A stretch of DNA of 64,000 nt from contig NZ_FQVA01000001.1 of the NCBI RefSeq assembly GCF_900129095.1, positions 1,811,615-1,875,614 of the forward strand, given 5' to 3'. Under the pieces are notes generated by a model. That model saw nothing but the letters and a program-made list of their open reading frames with translations. It did no database searches and had not been told where the DNA came from. Each line of letters starts with the position of its first letter. The stretch's first letter is position 1. Positions 25,140 through 33,786 of this stretch are shown here, in pieces. The DNA is from Microbulbifer donghaiensis. Lineage in GTDB: Bacteria > Pseudomonadota > Gammaproteobacteria > Pseudomonadales > Cellvibrionaceae. A program made the translations under genes and the position numbers.

Positions 25140-27137
25140 ATGACAAAAACAGTGAAAAGAAAAAACGGACCCCAATTTGAGCTGCCGCAACTGACCCGGC
25201 GACGCTTCGTCACCGGTATGGCGGCCGGCGCGGCACTGCTGGGAATGCCGGCCGGGCTCTCCGCCAGCGCACCGCGTGCGGGCGCGGCACCGCAGACGCT
25301 GCGCGGCAACCAGTTCGACCTGAACATTGGCTACCTGCCGGTGAATTACACCGGCCGCGAGCGCACTGCAGTGGCAGTGAACGGCAGCGTGCCCGGCCCG
25401 ATATTGCGCTGGAAGGAAGGGCAGACAGTGACGCTGAACGTCACCAACCACCTGGCCCACGACACCTCGATACACTGGCACGGCATCATCCTGCCGAGCA
25501 ATATGGACGGCGTGCCCGGACTCAGCTTTAACGGTATCCGCCCGGGCGAAACCTTCACCTACCAGTTCCAGCTGAACCAGAGCGGTACCTACTGGTACCA
25601 CAGCCACTCGGACTTCCAGGAACAGCAAGGCCTGTACGGCAGCATTGTGATCGATCCGGCCGACGCCGACCCGGTGGCCTACGACCGCGATTACGTCGTG
25701 CTGTTGTCCGACTGGAGCGACGAATCTCCCCACGACATCTACGCCAAGCTGAAAAAAGAGGGCCACTATTACAACCGCCGCCGCCGCACCGCCGGCGACC
25801 TGTGGCGCGAGGTCAAGGCCAAGGGCGTGGCGGCGACTTGGCGCGACCGCGAGATGTGGAACATGATGCGCATGTCGGATCGCGATATCTCCGACGTAAC
25901 CGGCTACACCTACACCTTCCTGATGAACGGCCAGACGCCGGATGCCAACTGGACCGCGCTGTTCCGCAAGGGCGAAAAAGTACGGCTGCGCTTTATCAAC
26001 GGCGCGGCCATGTCCATTTTCGACATCCGCATCCCCGGCCTGAAGATGACCGTGGTGGCAACCGATGGCCAGAACATCGAGCCGGTCACCGTAGACGAAT
26101 TCCGCATCGGCGTCGCCGAAACCTATGACGTGATTGTCGAGCCCGACGGCGACAGCGCCTACACCCTGTTCGCGCAGACCATCGACCGCAGCGGCTTCGC
26201 CCGGGGCACCCTGACTTCTGAACCGGGGCTGCAAGCTGCAGTGCCGCCGATGGACTACGCCCCGGTACTAACCCACCGCGATATGGGCATGGGCCACGGC
26301 GCCCACGCCGGCATGGCGGGTATGGGCGGCATGGACCACAGTCAGCACGACATGGGTGGCATGGACCACAGTCAGCACGACATGAGCGGCGTGGATCACA
26401 GCCAGCACGACATGAGCACCGTGGATCACAGCCAGCACGATATGGGCACCGTGGATCACAGTCAGCACGATATGGGCACCGTGGACCACAGTCAGCACCA
26501 GGCCGGCATGCAGGGCTACAGCCTGCACGGCGGTCGCCCGGAACTGGGTGGCATGCAGGGCGTCTGGTTCACCAGCAACCTGGGCCGCGCCGGCCACGGC
26601 AGCAACAGTCCTATTGTGCACCTGCCCAGTGAATACGGTTACGGCGTGGACATGCGCTCGGAAATGCCGATGAGCGGCCTGCACGACCCGGGTATCGGTC
26701 TGCGCGATCACGGTTCACGCTACGGCCGCCGCGTGCTTAATTACGGCGACATCCGCAACCTGACCCCGACCATCGACCGCCGCGAGCCGACCCGGGAACT
26801 GCAGCTGCACCTGACCGGCAATATGGAGCGCTACATGTGGTCGATGGACGGTATCAAGTTCAATGACGCCGAACCGCTGATGCTGAAATTCGGCGAGCGC
26901 ATTCGTATCACCCTGGTCAACGACACCATGATGACGCACCCGATTCACCTGCACGGTATGTGGAGTGAACTGGAAACCGGCGATGCCGAATATATTCCGC
27001 GCAAGCACACGATCATCGTGCAGCCCGGCTCGCAGATCAGTTACCTGGTCACCGCCGACGCCTACGGCCGCTGGGCCTACCACTGTCACCTGCTGTATCA
27101 CATGCCGGGCATGTTCCGCGAGGTTAGAGTCGTATGA
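25140..27137 (+). CDS. copA: Multicopper oxidase CopA (copper resistance)
   Basis: The 665-residue periplasmic copper oxidase has a Tat signal ('TRRRFVTGMAAGAALLGMPA'). Three cupredoxin domains carry the copper sites: 'HWHG' (His112, His114), 'WYHSHS', 'HPIHLHGM' and 'YHCHLLYHMPGMF', with the type-1 Cys at 649. It oxidises Cu(I) to the less toxic Cu(II) and may bind extra copper. Between domains 2 and 3 is a Met/His-rich run of six 10-residue repeats (see repeat). Such inserts are known in PcoA/CopA but vary in length. The ATG at 25140 begins the Tat signal. It overlaps copB by 4 bp (ATGA). Confidence 0.97.
   Translation: MTKTVKRKNGPQFELPQLTRRRFVTGMAAGAALLGMPAGLSASAPRAGAAPQTLRGNQFDLNIGYLPVNYTGRERTAVAVNGSVPGPILRWKEGQTVTLNVTNHLAHDTSIHWHGIILPSNMDGVPGLSFNGIRPGETFTYQFQLNQSGTYWYHSHSDFQEQQGLYGSIVIDPADADPVAYDRDYVVLLSDWSDESPHDIYAKLKKEGHYYNRRRRTAGDLWREVKAKGVAATWRDREMWNMMRMSDRDISDVTGYTYTFLMNGQTPDANWTALFRKGEKVRLRFINGAAMSIFDIRIPGLKMTVVATDGQNIEPVTVDEFRIGVAETYDVIVEPDGDSAYTLFAQTIDRSGFARGTLTSEPGLQAAVPPMDYAPVLTHRDMGMGHGAHAGMAGMGGMDHSQHDMGGMDHSQHDMSGVDHSQHDMSTVDHSQHDMGTVDHSQHDMGTVDHSQHQAGMQGYSLHGGRPELGGMQGVWFTSNLGRAGHGSNSPIVHLPSEYGYGVDMRSEMPMSGLHDPGIGLRDHGSRYGRRVLNYGDIRNLTPTIDRREPTRELQLHLTGNMERYMWSMDGIKFNDAEPLMLKFGERIRITLVNDTMMTHPIHLHGMWSELETGDAEYIPRKHTIIVQPGSQISYLVTADAYGRWAYHCHLLYHMPGMFREVRVV
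26325..26504 (+). repeat. Six tandem 30-bp repeats encoding (G/S)(G/T)(M/V)DHSQH(D/Q)(M/A)
   Basis: The in-frame tandem array encodes six 10-residue Met/His units in the copper oxidase. The first two copies and the last three are nearly identical at the DNA level, a sign of recent expansion by slippage. It would supply many soft copper ligands, and copy number is likely to vary between strains. Confidence 0.95.
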
Positions 27138-27952
27138 GAATCGCGAACATGAAAAACACCGTAATGCTATGTGCCGCGCTCACGGCCAACGCCGCCCTGG
27201 CCCAGGACGACATGTCCCATCACGGCCACGGCGATCACGCCGCGCAGATGGATTCCTATCCGGCAGGACAAGGCGCGACCAGTAACCTGGAACACGCGCC
27301 GGATTCCCCGGATCATGTGATGGATCACGAGGTACTGCTGACCAAGGTCACTTTCGACCAGTTGGAAGTGCGCGAAAACGATGGCGGCGCTGTGAAAGGC
27401 GACCTGTGGTTCGGCAGCGACCGCAACAAGTTCTGGCTCAAAACCGAGTGGGAGCGGAGCGAAGGGGAAACCGAAAAAGCGGAGCTGCATGCACTGTACA
27501 GCCGCGCCGTATCGCCTTACTGGGACCTGCAGCTGGGCGTGCGCCACGACTTCGAAACCGAGAGCGACAGCCGCAATTGGGGAGTCATCGGCTTCAATGG
27601 CCTGGCCCCTTACTTCTTCGAGGTGGACTCGGCGCTGTTTGTCGGTGAAGACGGCGCTACCGCCCTGCGCCTGGAGGCGGAGTACGAACTGCTGTTCACC
27701 CAGCAGTGGATTTTGAGCCCGGAAATCGAGGCGGACTTCTTCGGCCAGAACGACCGCGACGCCGGTACCGGCTCAGGGCTTTCGGACATCGAGCTGGGCC
27801 TGCGCCTGCGCTACGAATTTACTCCGCAGTTCGCGCCCTACATCGGCGTGCACTACGAGAAGAAATTCGGCAACGCCGCCGACTTCGCCCGCGACGAGGG
27901 CGAACACACCAGCGTCACCAGTTGGGTGATCGGTCTGCACGCCTGGTTCTGA
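27134..27952 (+). CDS. copB: Copper resistance outer-membrane protein CopB
   Basis: The ~272-residue protein has a signal peptide, a short Met/His-rich N-terminus ('DDMSHHGHGDHAAQMDS') and a beta-barrel domain of the CopB/PcoB family. Family motifs include 'DHEVLLTKVTFDQLEVRE', 'GDLWFGSDRNKFWLKTEWE', 'SPYWDLQLGVRHDFE' and 'APYIGVHYEKKFG'. CopB acts with the multicopper oxidase in copper sequestration or export at the outer membrane. Its ATG overlaps the copA stop; an alternative ATG 15 bp downstream (27149) also gives a good signal peptide. It is the last gene of the copL-like-copG-copA-copB group; a hairpin follows. Confidence 0.95.
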   Translation: MRIANMKNTVMLCAALTANAALAQDDMSHHGHGDHAAQMDSYPAGQGATSNLEHAPDSPDHVMDHEVLLTKVTFDQLEVRENDGGAVKGDLWFGSDRNKFWLKTEWERSEGETEKAELHALYSRAVSPYWDLQLGVRHDFETESDSRNWGVIGFNGLAPYFFEVDSALFVGEDGATALRLEAEYELLFTQQWILSPEIEADFFGQNDRDAGTGSGLSDIELGLRLRYEFTPQFAPYIGVHYEKKFGNAADFARDEGEHTSVTSWVIGLHAWF

Positions 27953-27972
27953 ACAGGCTCTTCCCGAAAAGA

Positions 27973-28006
27973 CGGTGAGGGTGGCTATTGTTAGCTGCCC
28001 TCACCG
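27973..28006. terminator. Hairpin between convergent copB and the SDR gene
   Basis: CGGTGAGGGTGGC pairs with GCTGCCCTCACCG around a TATTGTTA loop. It lies midway between two converging genes and can serve as terminator for both; only weak T-runs flank it. Confidence 0.6.
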
Positions 28007-28061
28007 CCTTGCGGAAATTGCTAAATGCCGACGCCGTCTGTTCGTGACACTAACGTGTAGA

Positions 28062-28883
28062 TTATTTGACGAGCGACATAACCGCGCGATCGAAGAGTCG
28101 GTCGCTGAACCATTTGCGGATAAACAACAGTGTGCCGGCATACTTACCACCCGAGTAGCGGGTTTTCGGGCGACGCGAGCGCACAGCCTTCATCACCAGA
28201 TCGGTAATCACGCTGGGCGACGAGCAATTTCCCTTTTCGAACGTATCCTTGGAGGCCTGTGCAATCTTGTTGGCCAAGTCCCGGTAAGGGCCTTCATCGG
28301 AACGCTCGAGCATCGGCCCATTCATGACATCGGAAAACTCCGTCGCTATGATACCGGGCTCAATCAGCACCACGTCGATACCAAACTTCTGCACCTCGAT
28401 GCGCAGGCAGTCGGACCAGCCCTCCAGCGCGTGCTTGGTGGCGTGATACCAGGCACCGAGCGGCGTATATACCTTGCCGCCGACGGACGAAATATTGATG
28501 ATCTTGCCGGCACGCTGTTTGCGCATATAAGGCAAAACCAATTGCGTCAGCCGCGCGAGACCAAACAGGTTCACCTCGAACTGGTAGCGCGCGTCGTCGA
28601 TACTGGTGTCCTCCACCGCGCCATACATACCGAAGCCGGCGTTGTTGATCAGCAGATCGACGCCACCGTGATCCCGCTCGATCTGCGCCACCACCGCTTC
28701 GATATCGCCGGACAGGGTAATATCCATCTGCAGCGGAATAATGCCCTCGGCCTCGAGGTCCCGCATATTCTCTAAGCGACGTGCAGCCGCGTATACGACC
28801 ATGCCCTGCTTTGCCAGCGCTCGGGCGAAATCTTTACCCATACCGGAGGAAGCGCCGGTAACCAGTGCAACTTGCTTGCTCAT
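28062..28883 (-). CDS. Short-chain dehydrogenase/reductase (SDR)
   Basis: The 273-residue classical SDR begins 'KQVALVTGASSGMGKDFARA', the TGxxxGxG dinucleotide-binding motif. 'DLLINNAGFGMYG' is the NNAG structural motif, 'INISSVGGKVYTPLGAWYHATK' gives the catalytic Ser plus YxxxK, and 'LIEPGIIATEF' closes the core. The family turns over alcohols, ketones or steroids with NAD(P)(H). The arginine in 'AARRLENMRDLEAEG' after strand 2 suggests NADP preference. The substrate is unknown. It lies 48 bp downstream of the MBL-fold gene on the same strand and probably shares the TetR-controlled promoter. Confidence 0.9.
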   Translation of the reverse strand: MSKQVALVTGASSGMGKDFARALAKQGMVVYAAARRLENMRDLEAEGIIPLQMDITLSGDIEAVVAQIERDHGGVDLLINNAGFGMYGAVEDTSIDDARYQFEVNLFGLARLTQLVLPYMRKQRAGKIINISSVGGKVYTPLGAWYHATKHALEGWSDCLRIEVQKFGIDVVLIEPGIIATEFSDVMNGPMLERSDEGPYRDLANKIAQASKDTFEKGNCSSPSVITDLVMKAVRSRRPKTRYSGGKYAGTLLFIRKWFSDRLFDRAVMSLVK

Positions 28884-28931
28884 TTCAATTGCCTCTCTTA
28901 CTCATTCGACAAATATCTGCGGATACCGGGA

Positions 28932-30008
28932 TCACTGGCTGGTCGCCAGTTGCGCCGGCTCGCGCAGCATTTCCTCACGCCACCACGCCAGTGTTTCGGC
29001 CGGTGTGCGCACATTGAGCGGGGCACCAATAATTGGCGTCGCCAACCGGACCCCGAACTTTTCCGCAGCGATGGCTGCGCGCTCGAGCGGTTCGTACCAG
29101 TCGTGCAGGGCCAGGTCGAAGGTGCTGTTGTGAATCGGCAGCATCGCTTTGCCGCGCAGATCCAGGTGCGCCTGCACGCTCTGCTCCGGCAGCATATGAA
29201 TCTGGCTCCATAGATGGTTGTAGGCACCGGTCTCGATCAGGGTCAGGTCGAAGGAGCCGAAGCGCTCACCGATTTCCTTGAAGCCGCTGAAATAGCCGCT
29301 GTCACCACTGAAAAAGATGCGCGCCTCGTGGCTCTCGATCGCCCAGCTGGCCCAGAGGGTTTCATCCCGGTCAGTCAGGCCGCGGCCGGAGAAGTGCTGC
29401 GCCGGCGTCGCGGTGAATTTCAGGCTTCCCACAGAAACCGACTGCCACCAGTCGAGCTCGACGATCTTGTCGCTGGCGATCCCCCAGCGGCGCAGGTGAT
29501 TGCCCACTTTCAGCGGCGTGATGAAGCGCTCCACCTTGCTGTCCAGCGCCAGCACACTGGCCTTGTCCAGGTGGTCGTAGTGGTCGTGGCTGATCACCAC
29601 TGCCTTGATGCGCGGCAGGGCTTCCAGCTCCAGCGGCAGCGGATGGAAGCGCTTGGGCCCCATCCACTGCACCGGTGAAGCCCGCTCACTGAACACCGGG
29701 TCAGTCAGCACATACTCACCGTCCAGGCGCATCAGCACTGTGGAGTGGCCAAGCCGGTAAACGGTGGCCTCACCCTGCCCGCGCGCCAGCTCCTCGGCGC
29801 TGATAGTGCGCAGCGGCAGGGGCCCGGCGGGCACCGGCGCGGCCCGCTCTGCGCGGACATAGGCCTTGATCATGTCGACTACATTGCCGGGCTGAGCCCG
29901 GAAATCGACGGATGTGTTGCGGAATTTCTCCTCCTGCGTCGAGCAGGCGCTGAAAACACCAACGCTCATAAGCAATACCCCTGCGAGTGCGAGCCAGCGA
30001 AGTCTCAT
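28932..30008 (-). CDS. MBL-fold metallo-hydrolase, lipoprotein (UlaG/NAPE-PLD-like)
   Basis: The 358-residue predicted lipoprotein has a signal with lipobox-like 'VGVFSAC'. It carries the HxHxDH metal motif as 'VVISHDHYDHLDKASV', plus 'FTATPAQHFSGRGL' and 'IFFSGDSGYFSGFKEIG', as in the beta-lactamase-like lactonase/NAPE-PLD group. The group includes lipid phosphodiesterases and lactonases, so the substrate could be a membrane lipid. Its promoter region holds two operator-like repeats beside the divergent TetR gene. ATG at 30008. Confidence 0.88.
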   Translation of the reverse strand: MRLRWLALAGVLLMSVGVFSACSTQEEKFRNTSVDFRAQPGNVVDMIKAYVRAERAAPVPAGPLPLRTISAEELARGQGEATVYRLGHSTVLMRLDGEYVLTDPVFSERASPVQWMGPKRFHPLPLELEALPRIKAVVISHDHYDHLDKASVLALDSKVERFITPLKVGNHLRRWGIASDKIVELDWWQSVSVGSLKFTATPAQHFSGRGLTDRDETLWASWAIESHEARIFFSGDSGYFSGFKEIGERFGSFDLTLIETGAYNHLWSQIHMLPEQSVQAHLDLRGKAMLPIHNSTFDLALHDWYEPLERAAIAAEKFGVRLATPIIGAPLNVRTPAETLAWWREEMLREPAQLATSQ

Positions 30009-30021
30009 GGAAGCCTCAAAA

Positions 30022-30078
30022 GTAAACTATACGGTGCAGTGTAGATTCCGAATCGCAAGAAGTAAACTATCTAGTGTA
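30022..30078. promoter_or_regulatory. Two TetR-type operator candidates between the MBL gene and the tetR gene
   Basis: Minus-strand TACACT-N-AGTTTAC occurs twice: 30062-30078 (TACACTAGATAGTTTAC) and, with four extra bases in the middle, 30022-30043. Each is an imperfect inverted repeat. They lie 14-70 bp upstream of the MBL gene and 65-120 bp upstream of the TetR gene, where one repressor could control both. Confidence 0.6.
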
Positions 30079-30143
30079 AAATTTGTGCAGCGAGCGAAAG
30101 CGGTACTGACTTGTCAGTCCGGCAAAAGACAGCAGAGAACCCG

Positions 30144-30755
30144 ATGACCAAGAGAAAGCTGACGAGAAGTGAGATCAAGCGCCAGGCCATCCTGGATGCG
30201 GCCAAGCAGACCTTCCAGGAACTGGGCGTACAGGGCACCAGCATGGATGAGCTGGCGGCCCGCGCGCAGGTGTCGAAGCGCACCGTCTATAACCACTTCG
30301 CCAGCAAGGAAGCGCTGATCATGGAACTGATCGGGGAACTCTGGCAGCAGGCGACGCTGATGCCACAGGGTGCTTACGATCCGACGGCCGATCTGCAGGT
30401 CCAGCTGAGCGCGCTGATCGAATCGGAAATCGCAGTAATCTGCAGCCGCGAATATATCGAGCTGAACCGGGTGGCCTTCGATCACTTCTTTCACCAGCCC
30501 GAGGCGCTGCAAAAGGAAGTGGAAAAATTTGCGGCGATCGAAACCGGTATCAAGCGCTGGATCAAGGCTGCGCGGGTGGATGGCCGTTTGCGCGAACTGG
30601 ACACGGAAATCGCCGCCGGCCAGATTCACAATCTGATCAAGGGCAGCTGCTTCTGGCCGCAGCTGGTGCAGGTGGCGCCCATCCTCAACGAGAAAGAGCG
30701 CCACGAACTGGCCGAGCGCACTGCGGCCATGTTTCTGAGTCACTATCAGAAATAA
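30144..30755 (+). CDS. TetR/AcrR-family transcriptional regulator
   Basis: The ~203-residue regulator has a TetR HTH at residues ~12-58: 'ILDAAKQTFQELGVQGTSMDELAARAQVSKRTVYNHFASKEAL'-type sequence, with 'VSKRTVYNHFASKE' the recognition helix region. The C-terminal ligand-binding part is of the AcrR C-terminal type (ERH.LAERTAAMFL at the end). I chose the ATG at 30144 (MTKRKLTRSEIKRQ) instead of a TTG at 30111. It is divergent from the MBL-SDR pair and probably represses it and itself through the repeats at 30022-30078. The inducer is unknown. Confidence 0.92.
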   Translation: MTKRKLTRSEIKRQAILDAAKQTFQELGVQGTSMDELAARAQVSKRTVYNHFASKEALIMELIGELWQQATLMPQGAYDPTADLQVQLSALIESEIAVICSREYIELNRVAFDHFFHQPEALQKEVEKFAAIETGIKRWIKAARVDGRLRELDTEIAAGQIHNLIKGSCFWPQLVQVAPILNEKERHELAERTAAMFLSHYQK

Positions 30756-30838
30756 AAAGGCGGACTGAAATAAAAATCGGCGCTATCTGCTCAACTTGTG
30801 GATAAATCCCGCGTTCCGCTTTCGTCGAGTGAGGTGGC

Positions 30839-30947
30839 GGCAAAGCACTAGGACGGGCATTTCGAAACGCTGTGAATACATCCCTGTACGCTCCGGCGGC
30901 GACATCCTGTCGCCGACGGTTCGAAATACCCGTCCTAGCACTTTGCC
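30839..30947. repeat. 109-bp palindromic element with ~30-bp inverted arms
   Basis: GGCAAAGCACTAGGACGGGC... at 30839-30868 matches the complement of 30918-30947 with about three mismatches. Inside is a second perfect 8-bp hairpin (CGGCGACA-TCC-TGTCGCCG, 30897-30915). It lacks genes, lies between the convergent tetR and cupredoxin genes and looks like a dispersed structured repeat or miniature element; it can also act as a terminator. It makes up most of the 250-bp gap. Confidence 0.7.
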
Positions 30948-31005
30948 TTCGATTCAGACTGCATGACTTTGTCAGAAGTTTGTGTAACGTAACGCCGCTC
31001 CTAGC

Positions 31006-31377
31006 TTACTCCACCACCAGCGTACCGCGATACATCTGCATCTGGCAGGTAAACGGATACTCGCCCGGTTCCGCCGCGGGGATTTTTACCGCGGTATCGC
31101 TGTGCACCGCCAGCTGTGCGCTGACCTCCAGATCCGGGAACAGCACCCACTCGGCGCAGGGGCTGACATCCTCGCGGCGGAAGCGCAGTGTGGCTTCGGC
31201 GCCCGCCGGCAGGCGGATACGGTCCGGTTCGTAGACGCCGTCCTTCACCAGGATCTGCAGTTTTTCCCCGCCGCCGACGGCCTCCGTCGTGTGCCGCCGG
31301 GGCCCCAACCAGAACCACCAGAGAATTGCCGCGATCAGCAGCAGACCGACGCCGTTAATCAGTAAAGCCAACATCAT
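31006..31377 (-). CDS. Membrane-anchored cupredoxin-like protein
   Basis: The 123-residue protein has an N-terminal transmembrane anchor (about residues 4-24) followed by one cupredoxin fold. '[23 protein letters not shown]' opens the domain, '[12 protein letters not shown]' and '[15 protein letters not shown]' are near the metal site. The Cys in 'TCQMQM' with the following Met residues would serve as copper ligand; the usual His ligand in the first loop is not obvious ('SPCAEW' has a Cys instead). The product is probably a copper-buffering or delivery protein for the P-type ATPase, whose stop it overlaps (ATGATG arrangement), so the two are co-expressed. Confidence 0.82.
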   Translation of the reverse strand: MMLALLINGVGLLLIAAILWWFWLGPRRHTTEAVGGGEKLQILVKDGVYEPDRIRLPAGAEATLRFRREDVSPCAEWVLFPDLEVSAQLAVHSDTAVKIPAAEPGEYPFTCQMQMYRGTLVVE

Positions 31378-33617
31378 TGCACCTCCGTCGGTTGGAAGAA
31401 TCGCAGGCGATTCGCGTTGCTCACCACCGTCACCGAGGAAAACGCCATGGCCGCGCCGGCGATCACCGGGCTCAGCAGTGCACCGGTAAACGGAAACAGA
31501 ACGCCGGCGGCGACCGGGATACCGAGCGTGTTATAGACAAAGGCACCAAACAGGTTCTGCTTGATATTGCGCAGTGTCGCGCGGGACAGCTCAATCGCAT
31601 TCGCGACACCGTGCAGTGACGAGCGCATCAGGGTGATATCGGCGGTCTCGATCGCGACGTCGGTGCCGGCGCCAATGGCGAAGCCCACATCTGCGCGCGC
31701 CAGTGCCGGCGCATCGTTGATGCCATCGCCGACCATGCCAACCCGTTCGCCTTTTTTCAGCAATTCGCCGACGATTTTTTCCTTGTCCTCGGGCAGCAGT
31801 TCCGCGTGCACCCGGTCGATGCCCAGCTGCTGTGCCACCGCTTCGGCCGTGGCGCTGCTGTCGCCGGTCAGCATCTCGATGCGCAACCCCAGCCGCAGCA
31901 GCCGTGCGATAGCGGCCTTGGCGTCGTCACGGATCGGATCGGCCACCGCGATAATGCCGGCGGCCGCGCCATTCACCGCCGCGTACATGGCGGTGCGGCC
32001 CAGGTCTGCCAGTTCCTCCGCGCGCTCGTGCCAGGCGGCGATGTCGATGTTCTCGCGCTGCATCAGCTTGCGGTTGCCGAGCAGAATTTTTTTGTCTTTC
32101 ACGGTGCCGGAAACGCCGTGGGCGGTAATCGCCTCGAAATCGCTGACTGGCAACAACTCGAGATTCCTTTCCCGCGCCGCGGCGACTACTGCTTCCGCCA
32201 AAGGATGTTCTGAGCCCTGCTCCAGACTGGCGAGCAGTGCGAGCAGTTCGTCCGCATCGCCGTCACCACCTCCAACGGTTTCGAGGTCCGTCAGTTTGGG
32301 CGCACCCTCGGTGAGGGTGCCGGTCTTGTCCACCACCAGCGTGGTCAGGTTACTGGCCTGCTGCAGTGCCTTGCCGTTGCGCACCAGCACGCCGTACTCG
32401 GCCCCCTTGCCGACGCCGACCATTACCGACATCGGCGTCGCCAGGCCAAGGGCACAGGGACAGGCGATAATCAGCACCGAGGTGAGCACCACCAGCATAT
32501 GCGCCGCGCGCGGATCCGGTCCCCAGTTGAACCAGATCAGGGCCGCGACGATGGCGACGATCATCACCGTGGGCACAAAAATGGCCGAGATCTTGTCGGC
32601 CAGCCGCGCGATCGGCACCCGCGAACTCTGCGCGTTTTTGACCATCTCGATAATCTGCGCCAGCCGCGTCTCGGCGCCCACTTTTTCCGCCCCGAACAGC
32701 AGCGTTCCATTCTTGTTCAGCGTACCCGCCGAAAGCGCATCGCCCGCGCCTTTTTTCACCGGCACCGGTTCACCGGTGAGCATCGACTCATCGACCAGGC
32801 TGCTGCCCTCCAGCACCTGGCCATCCACCGGGATTTTTTCTCCCGGCCGCACCCGCAGCCGGTCACCGACCTGCACCTCCTCCAGCGGAATATCCACTTC
32901 GCGCCCGTCGCGCACTACCCGCGCGGTCGGGTCCTGCAGCTGCAGCAGTTTTTCCACCGCCGCGCTGGTGCGGCCGCGGGCGCGCACTTCCAGCGCCTGC
33001 CCCAGGTTGATCAGGCCGATAATCATCGCGCTGGCCTCGAAGTAGACGTGGCGCGCCGCCTCCGGCAACAGCTGTGGCAGCAGTACCACCAGCATCGAAA
33101 AGGCCCAGGCGGTGCCGGTGCCCAGTGCGATCAATGTATCCATATTGGCGTTGTGATGGCGGAAGGCGCGCCAGGCGCCACTGAAGAAGTGCCCACCGCA
33201 GTACACCAGTACTGCCAGGGTCAGCAGGCCCACCGCGCCCCAGGCCAGCTGCTGCCCGGTATTGTTCACCATCATCTCGCCGGTCAGCAGGCCCCAGGCC
33301 ATCAGCGGAACACCGAGGCCCAGCGCCAGGCCGGAGCGCCACAGTAACTGGCGGTAATGGCGCTGTTCCTCGGCGTGCTGCTGCTCGCGCAGCTCGCGCT
33401 CGCTGCGGCGCACCGGTTCGGCGCCGTAACCGGCGCCCTCTATCGCGCTCTGTATCGCGCCGGCGTCCGCGCTGCCGCTCACCTGCAGCGTGCGGTCGGC
33501 CAGGTTGACCCGCGCCTCGCCCACCCCCGGAACGGCATTGACGGCCTTCTCGATCTTGCTGACACAGCCGGCGCAGGAAACGCCGCTCAACGTAAAGGTC
33601 TGCTGCTTTTCACTCAT
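31374..33617 (-). CDS. copA: Cu(I)-translocating P-type ATPase (CopA/CueA type)
   Basis: The ~747-residue inner-membrane copper exporter has one N-terminal metal-binding domain with '[10 protein letters not shown]' (Cys15, Cys18) and eight membrane helices. The core motifs are '[13 protein letters not shown]' (CPC in helix 6), '[11 protein letters not shown]' (phosphorylated Asp), '[11 protein letters not shown]', 'LTGDSS' and '[12 protein letters not shown]'. It exports cytosolic Cu(I) to the periplasm. I prefer the start at 33617 because AGGA lies seven bases before it; 33623 is the next start upstream. A CueR-like promoter lies at 33660-33690. It is distinct from the multicopper oxidase also named CopA. 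Confidence 0.96.
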   Translation of the reverse strand: MSEKQQTFTLSGVSCAGCVSKIEKAVNAVPGVGEARVNLADRTLQVSGSADAGAIQSAIEGAGYGAEPVRRSERELREQQHAEEQRHYRQLLWRSGLALGLGVPLMAWGLLTGEMMVNNTGQQLAWGAVGLLTLAVLVYCGGHFFSGAWRAFRHHNANMDTLIALGTGTAWAFSMLVVLLPQLLPEAARHVYFEASAMIIGLINLGQALEVRARGRTSAAVEKLLQLQDPTARVVRDGREVDIPLEEVQVGDRLRVRPGEKIPVDGQVLEGSSLVDESMLTGEPVPVKKGAGDALSAGTLNKNGTLLFGAEKVGAETRLAQIIEMVKNAQSSRVPIARLADKISAIFVPTVMIVAIVAALIWFNWGPDPRAAHMLVVLTSVLIIACPCALGLATPMSVMVGVGKGAEYGVLVRNGKALQQASNLTTLVVDKTGTLTEGAPKLTDLETVGGGDGDADELLALLASLEQGSEHPLAEAVVAAARERNLELLPVSDFEAITAHGVSGTVKDKKILLGNRKLMQRENIDIAAWHERAEELADLGRTAMYAAVNGAAAGIIAVADPIRDDAKAAIARLLRLGLRIEMLTGDSSATAEAVAQQLGIDRVHAELLPEDKEKIVGELLKKGERVGMVGDGINDAPALARADVGFAIGAGTDVAIETADITLMRSSLHGVANAIELSRATLRNIKQNLFGAFVYNTLGIPVAAGVLFPFTGALLSPVIAGAAMAFSSVTVVSNANRLRFFQPTEVQ

Positions 33618-33659
33618 GTCCATATCCTAGCGGTACCCGACCAACGGGCATTGACTCAA

Positions 33660-33690
33660 ATCATAAAAGCTTTCCCTTGGAGCAAGGCAA
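33660..33690 (-). promoter_or_regulatory. CueR/MerR-like promoter of the Cu(I) ATPase
   Basis: On the minus strand, TTGCCT (-35, 33685-33690) and TATGAT (-10, 33660-33665) are 19 bp apart, the over-long spacing typical of MerR-family activated promoters. The spacer holds an imperfect dyad CCTTG-CTC-CAAGG. No cueR gene is in the window. It lies 43 bp upstream of the ATPase start. Confidence 0.55.
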
Positions 33691-33786
33691 CAGCCGGCGC
33701 AGCGGACGCAGAACGTACTTCGCGGTCACCCTTCGCAGGGAAATTGGCTCCCGACGGCTTTGTCGCCAGTGTTATCATCCCTGCCC

